Positions 1 to 5,293 of a DNA stretch of 7,812 nucleotides are shown one piece after another (position 1 is the stretch's first letter; each line of letters opens with the position of its first letter). Location of the stretch: positions 1-7,812 of the forward strand of contig NZ_SRRZ01000201.1 in assembly GCF_013179805.1 (NCBI RefSeq), given 5' to 3'. This stretch comes from Microcoleus asticus IPMA8. GTDB lineage: Bacteria > Cyanobacteriota > Cyanobacteriia > Cyanobacteriales > Microcoleaceae. The notes below the pieces were generated by a model that searched no databases, was not told where the DNA came from, and saw only the letters and a list, made by a program, of their open reading frames with translations. Both the position numbers and the translations under genes were made by a program.

Positions 1-84
1 ATCGAGCGCCCATATATTAGTTACCCCACTAGAGCTAGAGTTTTATTTATGTATCTTAACATAGTTTTGTTTTTTCTCGCCGAC

Positions 85-432
85 CTACTTAATCCACTCC
101 TGAATTTGACCGTAATTCTTGAATCCTTTCGGCATCTCCAGACCTTTGCTCCGTTGGTTCATCACTGTTTCTGGAAGGGCGGCAGGTTTTCCTGGGGCTG
201 TTTTTACTTTGAGTCATGCCTCCATGCCCCCTTGCTTGTACCGTTGTCACCAACGATACACTGTTGATTCATTTCTGCTGAGTCGCTGTGAAAGTTCCTG
301 TCAGGTTGTGAGCGCCCCGGTCTTAATCGAGTCAAGCTTTTGTACCCGTTGCTTTGTTGTCGCAGTTACCGCATCAGGCAGCAGTCTATGTCGTAGCTCT
401 TCACGGCTTTCGTGCACGAATACTGGAAACTG
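85..432 (-). pseudogene. IS630-type transposase, N-terminal fragment, decayed
   Basis: The minus strand reads in one frame as a recognisable N-terminal region of the cyanobacterial IS630-type transposases. It contains VHESREELRHRL, then a helix-turn-helix segment (QELSQRLSRNESTVYRW), then QRYKQGGMEA, KVKTAPGKPAALPETVMN and GFKNYGQIQEWIK. Three TGA stops interrupt it in frame: after LTT, after YRW and after GGMEA. A TAG at 85-87 then closes the frame, and the similarity I recognise ends there. The DDE catalytic domain expected downstream is absent, so only about a third of the gene remains and it cannot make a working enzyme. There is no frameshift, so decay has been by point mutation plus truncation. 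The family match is from memory of the family and is strong; the exact 5' limit is uncertain, because a TAG lies just upstream of the frame near 464 and no clear start codon survives. Confidence 0.8.
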
Positions 433-720
433 ATTTCCTATATCCCTATATTCTTCCTCCTGTATCTAATATTTTAGTGCTTCTTCAAGGAGAATTGGTA
501 TCAGGATGAAATAATGTTAGCCCCCTTCCGCTTCAGAAAAACCCACATACAAATTGGCTTCAATAGCATCAAAGCTAGGAGCGAAAAATTCATATTTCAT
601 AAAGCTTTCTACCTTTCAGTGTCCCTTGCTGAAACTTTAAAAAAGTTGAAACTACCAAGGGGGCGATCGCTAATCAATTTTAATCTAACGCTGTCATCAA
701 AGTGACACAAGAGCGCTGCA
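433..720. other. Intergenic stretch without a convincing gene
   Basis: Between the transposase remnant and the kinase stop codon I see no recognisable domain on either strand. It holds one HIP1 octamer (663-670) and a 27-codon minus-strand ORF listed separately. The 63-codon plus-strand frame here (514-705) has no recognisable motif and no ribosome binding site at its ATG. No clear intrinsic terminator for the minus-strand kinase gene is visible. Confidence 0.5.
517..600 (-). CDS. Possible 27-residue peptide or gene fragment, unknown
   Basis: A minus-strand ATG at 598-600 opens a 27-codon frame beginning MKYEFFAPSFDAIEA and ending SEAEGG before TAA. An AAGG lies about 10-13 bases before the ATG, a mediocre ribosome binding site. 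The composition (ordered aromatic and acidic residues) looks more protein-like than the surrounding frames. The C-terminal Gly-Gly is noticeable, but nothing in the neighbourhood encodes a peptide-modifying or exporting enzyme. It could be a true small protein, the remnant of a longer gene, or chance. I do not recognise it. Confidence 0.2.
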   Translation of the reverse strand: MKYEFFAPSFDAIEANLYVGFSEAEGG

Positions 721-1569
721 TTAAAAATCTCCTTCATCTACTTGAAATACCGTCAATCCCAACGACCGCCACATATCAACAACTTGCTGGCGATCGTCCA
801 ACACAAACTTAACATTATATTTCCCTGCAATATGCCGCCGATATAACTCTTCCTTCATGATCGCATCCTTCCTCATATCTCCGGTTTTCCGCATATAAAG
901 ACTGGCATAATTGACCTCATACTGCTGCAACCATTTTTCAGTTTGAGGCTGACAATCATCGGTTCTACCCGAGACTACAATAATATCGGCGCTGGACTGC
1001 CACTTGCGGATGGTATCTAAGACAGGCTGATTCGGTAAATCGCGATCGCACGTCGAAGCGTCAAAAGGATTTCTGCCGTTGAGAAGTGCCAGCGTACCGT
1101 CCATATCGACAATAATTGCCTCCGGCAAATCCGGGTTATATTCCGGCGGCACAACGGGAACCCGCACGTACTTATTGTACATCTTCATTATCACATCTTT
1201 GCCCACAGAATTAAGCCTTTTCAAATCCCGTTTAATACATTCCTCAACCGGAACTTGCAAGAAAGAATCATTAACTTCGACAACAGCTTTACCTTTAACC
1301 AACTCTTTAATATGCTCGATGTGATGCCCAAAATTAGTATCATCAACAATGACGTGCTTGCCGCTTTCCAAAGCCATCAAAATAATCGTATCTCTCAACT
1401 GCACAATAAACTTTTCATTCGCGGGCGACCAATGAGAAGCGTGAGCCATTTCTCTGAGCAAATCTTTATTGCTGCGAACCCACTTTGCAGGTTCAGACAG
1501 CAGCAATTCTCTAGCAAATTGTGATTTTCCAGAAGCAGGTAAACCAACAAGTACAATAACTCTTTTCAT
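721..1569 (-). CDS. T4-type polynucleotide 5'-kinase/3'-phosphatase
   Basis: This 282-residue protein matches the phage T4 Pnk (PseT) architecture, against 301 residues in T4. The N-terminal P-loop kinase has a Walker A at residues 9-16 (GLPASGKS). NKDLLREM follows, with D36 and R39 in the positions of the T4 catalytic D35 and R38, then VIVDDTNF at 73-80, and a lid region with R114/R118 and GKDVI. The C-terminal HAD-type phosphatase has DxDGT at 155-159 (nucleophile D155, acid D157), SGR at 200-202 and DD at 258-259. All expected catalytic residues are present, so both activities are predicted: phosphorylation of 5'-OH ends and removal of 3' or 2',3'-cyclic phosphate. It lies 165 bases downstream of an Rnl1-type ligase on the same strand, so the two likely form one RNA-repair unit. 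The ATG is supported by the family's usual N-terminus; no Shine-Dalgarno is evident before it. Confidence 0.93.
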   Translation of the reverse strand: MKRVIVLVGLPASGKSQFARELLLSEPAKWVRSNKDLLREMAHASHWSPANEKFIVQLRDTIILMALESGKHVIVDDTNFGHHIEHIKELVKGKAVVEVNDSFLQVPVEECIKRDLKRLNSVGKDVIMKMYNKYVRVPVVPPEYNPDLPEAIIVDMDGTLALLNGRNPFDASTCDRDLPNQPVLDTIRKWQSSADIIVVSGRTDDCQPQTEKWLQQYEVNYASLYMRKTGDMRKDAIMKEELYRRHIAGKYNVKFVLDDRQQVVDMWRSLGLTVFQVDEGDF

Positions 1570-1598
1570 GGTAATTGGTAATAGCTAATTGGTCAGTT

Positions 1599-1703
1599 AT
1601 GGACGCAGGAACTCGCATTTGTAGGTAGTGAAATGCGCACCTTACCACTTATTCGTCCATTTCTGCTGGAACGAGAGCCAAGTGTAGATGCGGTTCCAAC
1701 CGC
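1599..1703 (-). other. Inverted-repeat-rich spacer between ligase and kinase
   Basis: The spacer between the two RNA-repair genes contains three inverted repeats. An outer 7-base pair of arms (1599-1605 with 1654-1660, ATGGACG/CGTCCAT) encloses an inner 7-base pair (1614-1620 with 1631-1637, CGCATTT/AAATGCG) with a 10-base loop. A separate GCGGTT/AACCGC hairpin lies at 1690-1703, next to the ligase stop. None is followed by a T-run on the minus strand, so an intrinsic terminator is not supported. If the genes are co-transcribed the folds lie in the mRNA just before the kinase start. The pairing is seen directly; any function is inference, and hairpins of this size can arise by chance. Confidence 0.4.
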
Positions 1704-1734
1704 CGATTTTGATGGAAAAAGTTTATTAGTTTCT

Positions 1735-2820
1735 TTACAGACCTAGATGGATGTAATCTAAACCCAATAACTCCTCTATTTTATGGATCGTAACATCACG
1801 AAGAGCTTCTTTCACTCCCGGAACTCTTCGGGCCCGCAAAGAAAACAAAATCCCGGAATACGGCAAATCTTTCACAGCTAAAGCAAAATCTTTCTGAACT
1901 TTTATATATTCGTGCTGTCGGTAAACTTCCTCGATTTCTCTAACCAAACATTGATATTTCTCCTTAACTTTTTCGTACAATTCAGTCCACTCAGGGAAAT
2001 AAGCTAAAAACTCTTCTCCTTCATTAGTTAAAACAATCTCGATCAGGCGGCGGGTCGAAAACCCTTCGCGGAGATGAGAAATAGCGACATATTGCGGAGA
2101 CTTAACTTTAACTCTGTTGAAGTTAGCATCGCAGATAATATACCCTTCCGAATCCATCGGATCTAAATGTTGAGCTGCTTCGATAACTTCTTTCCAGCTA
2201 GTTAAAGGATAAGATGCGACCAATTCCCATCCGTATTTATTTGCCCAAATACTCGGGTCGGTTTCTAGCAGTGTTTGAATGTTGCGAACCCCGTGCAGCA
2301 CGATTTGATTTTCCGTTTGCTGCACAACTATTCTATTGTAAGGCGTCATCAACTCAAAGATAAAACACTGGTCTGTTTCTTGCGGTAATTGATATCCCAA
2401 CTCTTGCCAGACTTTCCAAAAAAGTTCGGCAAAGCTGAATCCAAAACCGTTAACTTCGCCGGCGGCGTCGGGAGTGCCGCTAGATTGCACTCTCCATTCT
2501 CCCTTGTAAAAATAAAGTACAGTCAGAGAACCGTCTAGTTTTTGGTAAACTTTGGCATGACTCCAATCGATTGCAGCGGCGTGAATTTCTCCGTAATTAA
2601 AAAATTTGTCGTAGGGATAAGAAACTATCTGCCAATCTTGAGATGAATCTAAAATAATGCCTCGGCACTGCTGGACTATTTTTTCGCCCAATGGAGATTC
2701 TATCTGCGAGTATTTCAGACAGACTAAATCGGGATATTGGCGGTGGCGGGTAACTTTGATATGATAAGTTTCGGACAAAGTTTCCAATCCGTGCTGGCGC
2801 AAATACTCTTGCAGTTCCAC
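1735..2820 (-). CDS. T4 Rnl1-type ATP-dependent RNA ligase
   Basis: This 361-residue protein (T4 RNA ligase 1 has 374) carries the nucleotidyltransferase motifs in order. CRGII at 52-56 has R53 in the place of T4 R54, and KFFN follows at 72-75. Motif I is KLDGS at 94-98, with K94 the lysine that becomes adenylylated. FELMTPYNRIV lies at 155-165 (motif III region). Motif IV is SEGYII at 224-229 and motif V is VKVKS at 237-241, with K238 and K240. The C-terminal third is predicted helical and occupies the place of the tRNA-specificity domain of T4 Rnl1. The protein is expected to seal 3'-OH and 5'-phosphate RNA ends in the cytoplasm, with tRNA the likely substrate by analogy. The GTG start is chosen because AGGAG lies 6 bases upstream. 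It is the first gene of a probable two-gene unit with the kinase/phosphatase. No key residue appears missing. Confidence 0.93.
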   Translation of the reverse strand: MELQEYLRQHGLETLSETYHIKVTRHRQYPDLVCLKYSQIESPLGEKIVQQCRGIILDSSQDWQIVSYPYDKFFNYGEIHAAAIDWSHAKVYQKLDGSLTVLYFYKGEWRVQSSGTPDAAGEVNGFGFSFAELFWKVWQELGYQLPQETDQCFIFELMTPYNRIVVQQTENQIVLHGVRNIQTLLETDPSIWANKYGWELVASYPLTSWKEVIEAAQHLDPMDSEGYIICDANFNRVKVKSPQYVAISHLREGFSTRRLIEIVLTNEGEEFLAYFPEWTELYEKVKEKYQCLVREIEEVYRQHEYIKVQKDFALAVKDLPYSGILFSLRARRVPGVKEALRDVTIHKIEELLGLDYIHLGL

Positions 2821-2826
2821 TATCGA

Positions 2827-2831
2827 CTCCT
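2827..2831 (-). promoter_or_regulatory. Ribosome binding site of the RNA ligase
   Basis: AGGAG on the minus strand lies 6 bases before the GTG at 2818-2820. It decides the start codon, since no ATG is available at that point. Confidence 0.75.
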
Positions 2832-2851
2832 AAATTGCTCGCCTTCTCTAT

Positions 2852-2878
2852 ATTATATATGACTTCATATTCTGGCAA
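2852..2878 (-). promoter_or_regulatory. Candidate promoter of the RNA-repair genes
   Basis: On the minus strand a TATAAT (2852-2857) sits about 30 bases upstream of the ligase GTG, in an AT-rich run. TTGCCA (2873-2878) precedes it by 15 bases; taking the overlapping TAATAT as the -10 gives 17 bases. A perfect TTGACA occurs at 2882-2887, but 24 bases from TATAAT, which is too far to pair with it. The match is by eye. Confidence 0.45.
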
Positions 2879-2902
2879 CCTTGTCAAGATAGTCAAAAAA
2901 GA

Positions 2903-2916
2903 TTTTCCCCGGAAAA
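2903..2916. repeat. Short palindrome in the divergent intergenic region
   Basis: TTTTCC and GGAAAA flank a two-base centre, just upstream of the candidate ligase promoter and between the divergent ligase and exported-protein genes. It could be an operator for either direction. No regulator is encoded in the window, so this is only a possibility. Confidence 0.3.
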
Positions 2917-2963
2917 GCGAGTGTTAATTTTGTATTTTGAATTATGGTTGTACATAGGTGAAT

Positions 2964-2975
2964 GCGGTTCGCCGC
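2964..2975 (+). other. Small TTCG-loop hairpin upstream of first exported-protein gene
   Basis: GCGG-TTCG-CCGC forms a 4-bp GC stem with a TTCG loop 35 bases before the GTG at 3011. It may lie in the 5' leader of that gene. The closing pair is G-C rather than the C-G of the classic ultra-stable tetraloop, so no special role is claimed. Confidence 0.3.
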
Positions 2976-3010
2976 CCAAGTAAACTCTTGAAATATTAAG
3001 GGAAAAGACC

Positions 3011-3571
3011 GTGAATAAGAAATTATTACTTTTGGCTACTTCTGCTGGTGTATTGACTGCTTTATTACCTCTCTCGGTTGTTTTTGGATATTCGCAATTG
3101 TCGCAGCGACAATCGGGAACAACACAAATTGCTCAAGGAGGCACTGCGGTTCCGGTAAGTGAAATCTTGCCAAAGTTAAAAGGCAAAACGCAAGTGCCTA
3201 TTTTTATTCCCAGCAGGATTCCGGTTTCGCCAAAAATGTACTATCAAACTACAGCAAAAGCAAACAACTATACTATTTCAATCGAGTATAAAGCAGATTG
3301 CGGCGGTACGACAGCTTGCACTTTTGGGGCAATTCTAGGTCAAAAAGGCGGGGAGTTTACTACAAAACTAGAAGGGGTAACTAAGACGTTAAAAAATGTC
3401 AAACTTGCGGGCGGAATGAAAGGAGTTTTTCATAACGGTTGCGGGGCTTACTGCACAGCAACTCTTGAGTGGAAAAATCAGGGTTTTATGTATACCGTCG
3501 TTATTAAGAACGGACGGGAATCTGATTTAATTTTAATAGCAAATTCTGCCATTCAAGCTGGGAAGCGTTAA
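3011..3571 (+). CDS. Exported four-cysteine protein of unknown function, short paralog
   Basis: I do not recognise this 186-residue protein. It starts at GTG, supported by AAGGGA (2998-3003) 7 bases upstream. MNKK followed by a hydrophobic run to about residue 27 looks like a Sec signal peptide or membrane anchor. The cleavage site is unclear, and no lipobox is seen. A low-complexity Ser/Gln/Thr linker follows. A domain from about residue 50 to the end carries KGKT-VP near its start, cysteines at 97, 103, 144 and 148 (CGGTTAC and CGAYC), LAGGMKG, and a C-terminal KNGR with ANSAIQAGKR. The paired cysteines suggest disulfides in an exported domain. The next gene carries the same domain, so the two are tandem paralogs, and with 145 bases between them they may be co-transcribed. 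Confidence 0.8.
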   Translation: MNKKLLLLATSAGVLTALLPLSVVFGYSQLSQRQSGTTQIAQGGTAVPVSEILPKLKGKTQVPIFIPSRIPVSPKMYYQTTAKANNYTISIEYKADCGGTTACTFGAILGQKGGEFTTKLEGVTKTLKNVKLAGGMKGVFHNGCGAYCTATLEWKNQGFMYTVVIKNGRESDLILIANSAIQAGKR

Positions 3572-3702
3572 GTTTTGCAGTCGGGGACGCACCACTTCTA
3601 TATGTATGGTGCGAACTGCGCACTTTACGGTTATTGTATGATAGATATTAACTCGCATTCGCCTCTTACAAGATGCTATGGTTTTTTTGTGCTGACCTAC
3701 TT

Positions 3703-3708
3703 AGGGGG
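3703..3708 (+). promoter_or_regulatory. Ribosome binding site of the long exported paralog
   Basis: AGGGGG lies 8 bases before the ATG at 3717 and supports that start. The resulting protein then begins directly with a signal peptide. Confidence 0.55.
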
Positions 3709-3716
3709 AAATCAGG

Positions 3717-4718
3717 ATGAGGGGAAAATGGCTATTTGCGGCGATTTTTGCTGGTGTGGTGACTGCTTTTACGATCGCACTTTTGACACCCAACTCAGCG
3801 TTAGCAAGGACAGAACTCTCGATAACAGAAATCCACTGGTTTAATTTTTCCCCTAAAGATAGCTGGCAACCGATACAATTTATTGTACCCGATCGCAACA
3901 CGGCAAAATCTACCGGCGGCCGCAAGTTGCGGTTGTACGATGTTCATATTGCCAAGATGTTTGAGATTTCTCATTTTCTGTGCGATCGCGATCGGGCTTC
4001 TGAGGGTTACAATTGGTCTTATCAAGCGGAAAATGGCAATATTGAGATGGGACGCTTCAAAATTAGCTGCACTCTAGCCCGTTCCATAGCTCCAGCTTAC
4101 GGGTTAGGGAAATCAGAAATTACAGTGATTCGCCGCCACTTCAACCTGAATAACGGTCGCCCTTCTATTGCTGCAGAAAAATATTCAATTCCCACTCTCA
4201 ACATTGCTAAAAATAGAGTTTTGCAGTGGAGGGATTTTGTGCAAAAGTTTCCCCCAACCCCGGATAAATTAGCAAACCAAGCTAACAGTAGTTTTCCTGC
4301 AAGTAACATTTTTCGGCAAATCAAAGGTAAAACGCGAGTGCCTGTTTTTCTGCCGAATATACTTCCTTTATCTGACACTCAGCAAGTTGACTTTGATGTG
4401 CAAGCAGGTTCCTACGGTTACATTGTGGGAATGTATTTAGGCAAAGGCTGCCGCGCCGGAGCCTGTTATTTCGGCACAATCGAAGCTAAAAGAAACGAAC
4501 CGTTTTCGCCTCCTTCGCAATTGCCGCAGGATACTTACAGAAGCATTGAATTGGCCGGCGGCATCAGGGGAATTTATTTCAATAATTGCGGTGCTTACTG
4601 CACTGCTTTTGTTGAGTGGCAAAGGCTGGGGGTGCTGTACCGAGTCACGAGGAAAAACGGACGGCAGCAAGAAGTTGTTCAGATAGCAAATTCTGCACTT
4701 CAAGCAGGGCAACGTTAA
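3717..4718 (+). CDS. Exported four-cysteine protein of unknown function, long paralog
   Basis: This 333-residue protein begins with a convincing Sec signal peptide: MRGK, a hydrophobic core from residue 5 to 23, then NSALA with likely cleavage after A30. Residues 31 to about 195 are an additional domain I cannot place, with cysteines 89 and 118 and a run of alternating aromatic and polar residues (WFNFSP, YNWSYQ). Residues 196-333 match the C-terminal domain of the preceding gene. Shared elements are KGKT-VP-F-P, cysteines at 245, 250, 291 and 295, LAGG(I/M)(R/K)G, an identical CGAYCTA followed by EW, KNGR, and ANSA-QAG-R at the very end. The first cysteine pair is spaced CxxxxC here and CxxxxxC in the shorter paralog. 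Export to the periplasm or thylakoid lumen and disulfide bonding are likely. Function is unknown. Confidence 0.85.
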   Translation: MRGKWLFAAIFAGVVTAFTIALLTPNSALARTELSITEIHWFNFSPKDSWQPIQFIVPDRNTAKSTGGRKLRLYDVHIAKMFEISHFLCDRDRASEGYNWSYQAENGNIEMGRFKISCTLARSIAPAYGLGKSEITVIRRHFNLNNGRPSIAAEKYSIPTLNIAKNRVLQWRDFVQKFPPTPDKLANQANSSFPASNIFRQIKGKTRVPVFLPNILPLSDTQQVDFDVQAGSYGYIVGMYLGKGCRAGACYFGTIEAKRNEPFSPPSQLPQDTYRSIELAGGIRGIYFNNCGAYCTAFVEWQRLGVLYRVTRKNGRQQEVVQIANSALQAGQR

Positions 4719-4748
4719 ATTGTGGTGGGAAATGAAAAAGGTACGCGC

Positions 4749-4788
4749 GAGCGAAGCTCTCCCGTTCCCCGCAGGGGTTCCCGAAGGG
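4749..4788 (+). repeat. Array of three GNA-triloop mini-hairpins
   Basis: Three small perfect hairpins follow one another, each with a three-base loop of the form GNA. They are GAGC-GAA-GCTC (4749-4759), CCCC-GCA-GGGG (4767-4777) and CCC-GAA-GGG (4780-4788). Overlapping longer pairings also exist, such as TTCCC/GGGAA around 4778-4795. The texture resembles the short palindromic repeats scattered through cyanobacterial intergenic DNA. There is no T-run behind it, so a classical terminator is not supported. Confidence 0.6.
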
Positions 4789-4864
4789 TAGGGAATCGCC
4801 CTTTGGTCAACGAAGCTGCTACAAATAAATACGATCGCTCTTTTCCCCTCGAAACTACATTTCT

Positions 4865-5065
4865 CTACCCAAATCTCGCCACCTTTGAGCTAATTCTTTC
4901 GAGCTGCTGCTGAGCTAACTCGTCATGCCAACCAGGTTCATCCGGCTCGACGCTAGGTAAATCTTACATCCCCAGCAGCCTTTGCTTTGGAATGTCGATC
5001 GCCCCCGTGCCAGCGACGCCCAATGCAGGATGGGAAACATCATCAAGGCTAACTGCTACTGGCGG
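4865..5065 (-). pseudogene. Decayed reading frame of unknown origin
   Basis: On the minus strand one frame reads protein-like for 67 codons. It begins PPVAVSLDDVSHPALGVAG, continues IDIPKQRLLGM, is broken by a single TAA at 4964-4966, continues in the same frame as DLPSVEPDEPGWHDELAQQQ and LERISSKVARFG, and ends at TAG (4865-4867). The amphipathic tail with Trp-His-Asp-Glu looks like the C-terminus of a real protein. There is no start codon with a ribosome binding site, and a TGA lies just upstream. I do not recognise the family. Chance is possible, given the length. Confidence 0.3.
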
Positions 5066-5072
5066 TCATAAA

Positions 5073-5103
5073 ATTTTAGATTTTAGATTTTAGATTTTAG
5101 ATT
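5073..5103 (+). repeat. Heptamer tandem repeat ATTTTAG, 4.4 copies
   Basis: Four perfect head-to-tail copies of ATTTTAG are followed by a partial ATT. This is the type of short tandemly repeated heptamer well known from filamentous cyanobacteria, and such tracts vary in copy number by slippage. A single copy of the same unit followed by ATTGG recurs at about 6399-6410, immediately before the MITE-like element. Confidence 0.9.
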
Positions 5104-5293
5104 GGCAATGGCTTATTCTGTAAAGGTTTGGAGCTTGCCTACCGTTGCGTCCTTTTTTCAAACAGACGGTCAAAACCTGGTATTTCTATTTTATCGCCCG
5201 AATTATCCCAACCAGCAATTAAAGTCCCCACCTGCGGTACGCTAGATCAGGTGAATATATTGGCTGATTTCAAGCTATCCTCCGATCGATCTT

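Larger units (their letters stand above)
4719..5293. other. Long intergenic region upstream of hemC
   Basis: This 575-base stretch holds, in order, a hairpin array, a decayed minus-strand frame and a heptamer tandem repeat, each listed separately. From 5104 to hemC only one short plus-strand frame is visible: ATG at 5108, 45 codons, ending at a TAG near 5245. It lacks a ribosome binding site and any recognisable motif. No tRNA or structured RNA class is recognised. No strong Shine-Dalgarno precedes hemC. Confidence 0.5.

Noticed and set aside
69..91. A 23-base stretch similar (19/23) to 3681-3703, sharing GACCTACTTA and a T-run
   Set aside because: A 19/23 match is expected about once by chance in a window this size, and part of it is low-complexity T. 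It is not strong enough to call a repeat.
85..432. Recoding of TGA as a sense codon, to make the transposase frame readable
   Set aside because: The fragment also lacks the catalytic domain and ends in TAG, and the other genes here use the standard code. Simple decay explains it.
119..433. A 104-codon plus-strand frame
   Set aside because: It is antisense to the transposase remnant, which explains the residual coding pattern on the opposite strand.
2597..2896. A 99-codon minus-strand frame overlapping the start of the ligase
   Set aside because: It overlaps the well-supported ligase in another frame and has no recognisable domain; it is a shadow of the real gene.
5108..5245. A 45-codon plus-strand frame starting MAYSVKVWSLPTV upstream of hemC
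   Set aside because: It has no ribosome binding site or recognisable motif, and other frames in the same stretch are equally open. It could be real but is not supported.
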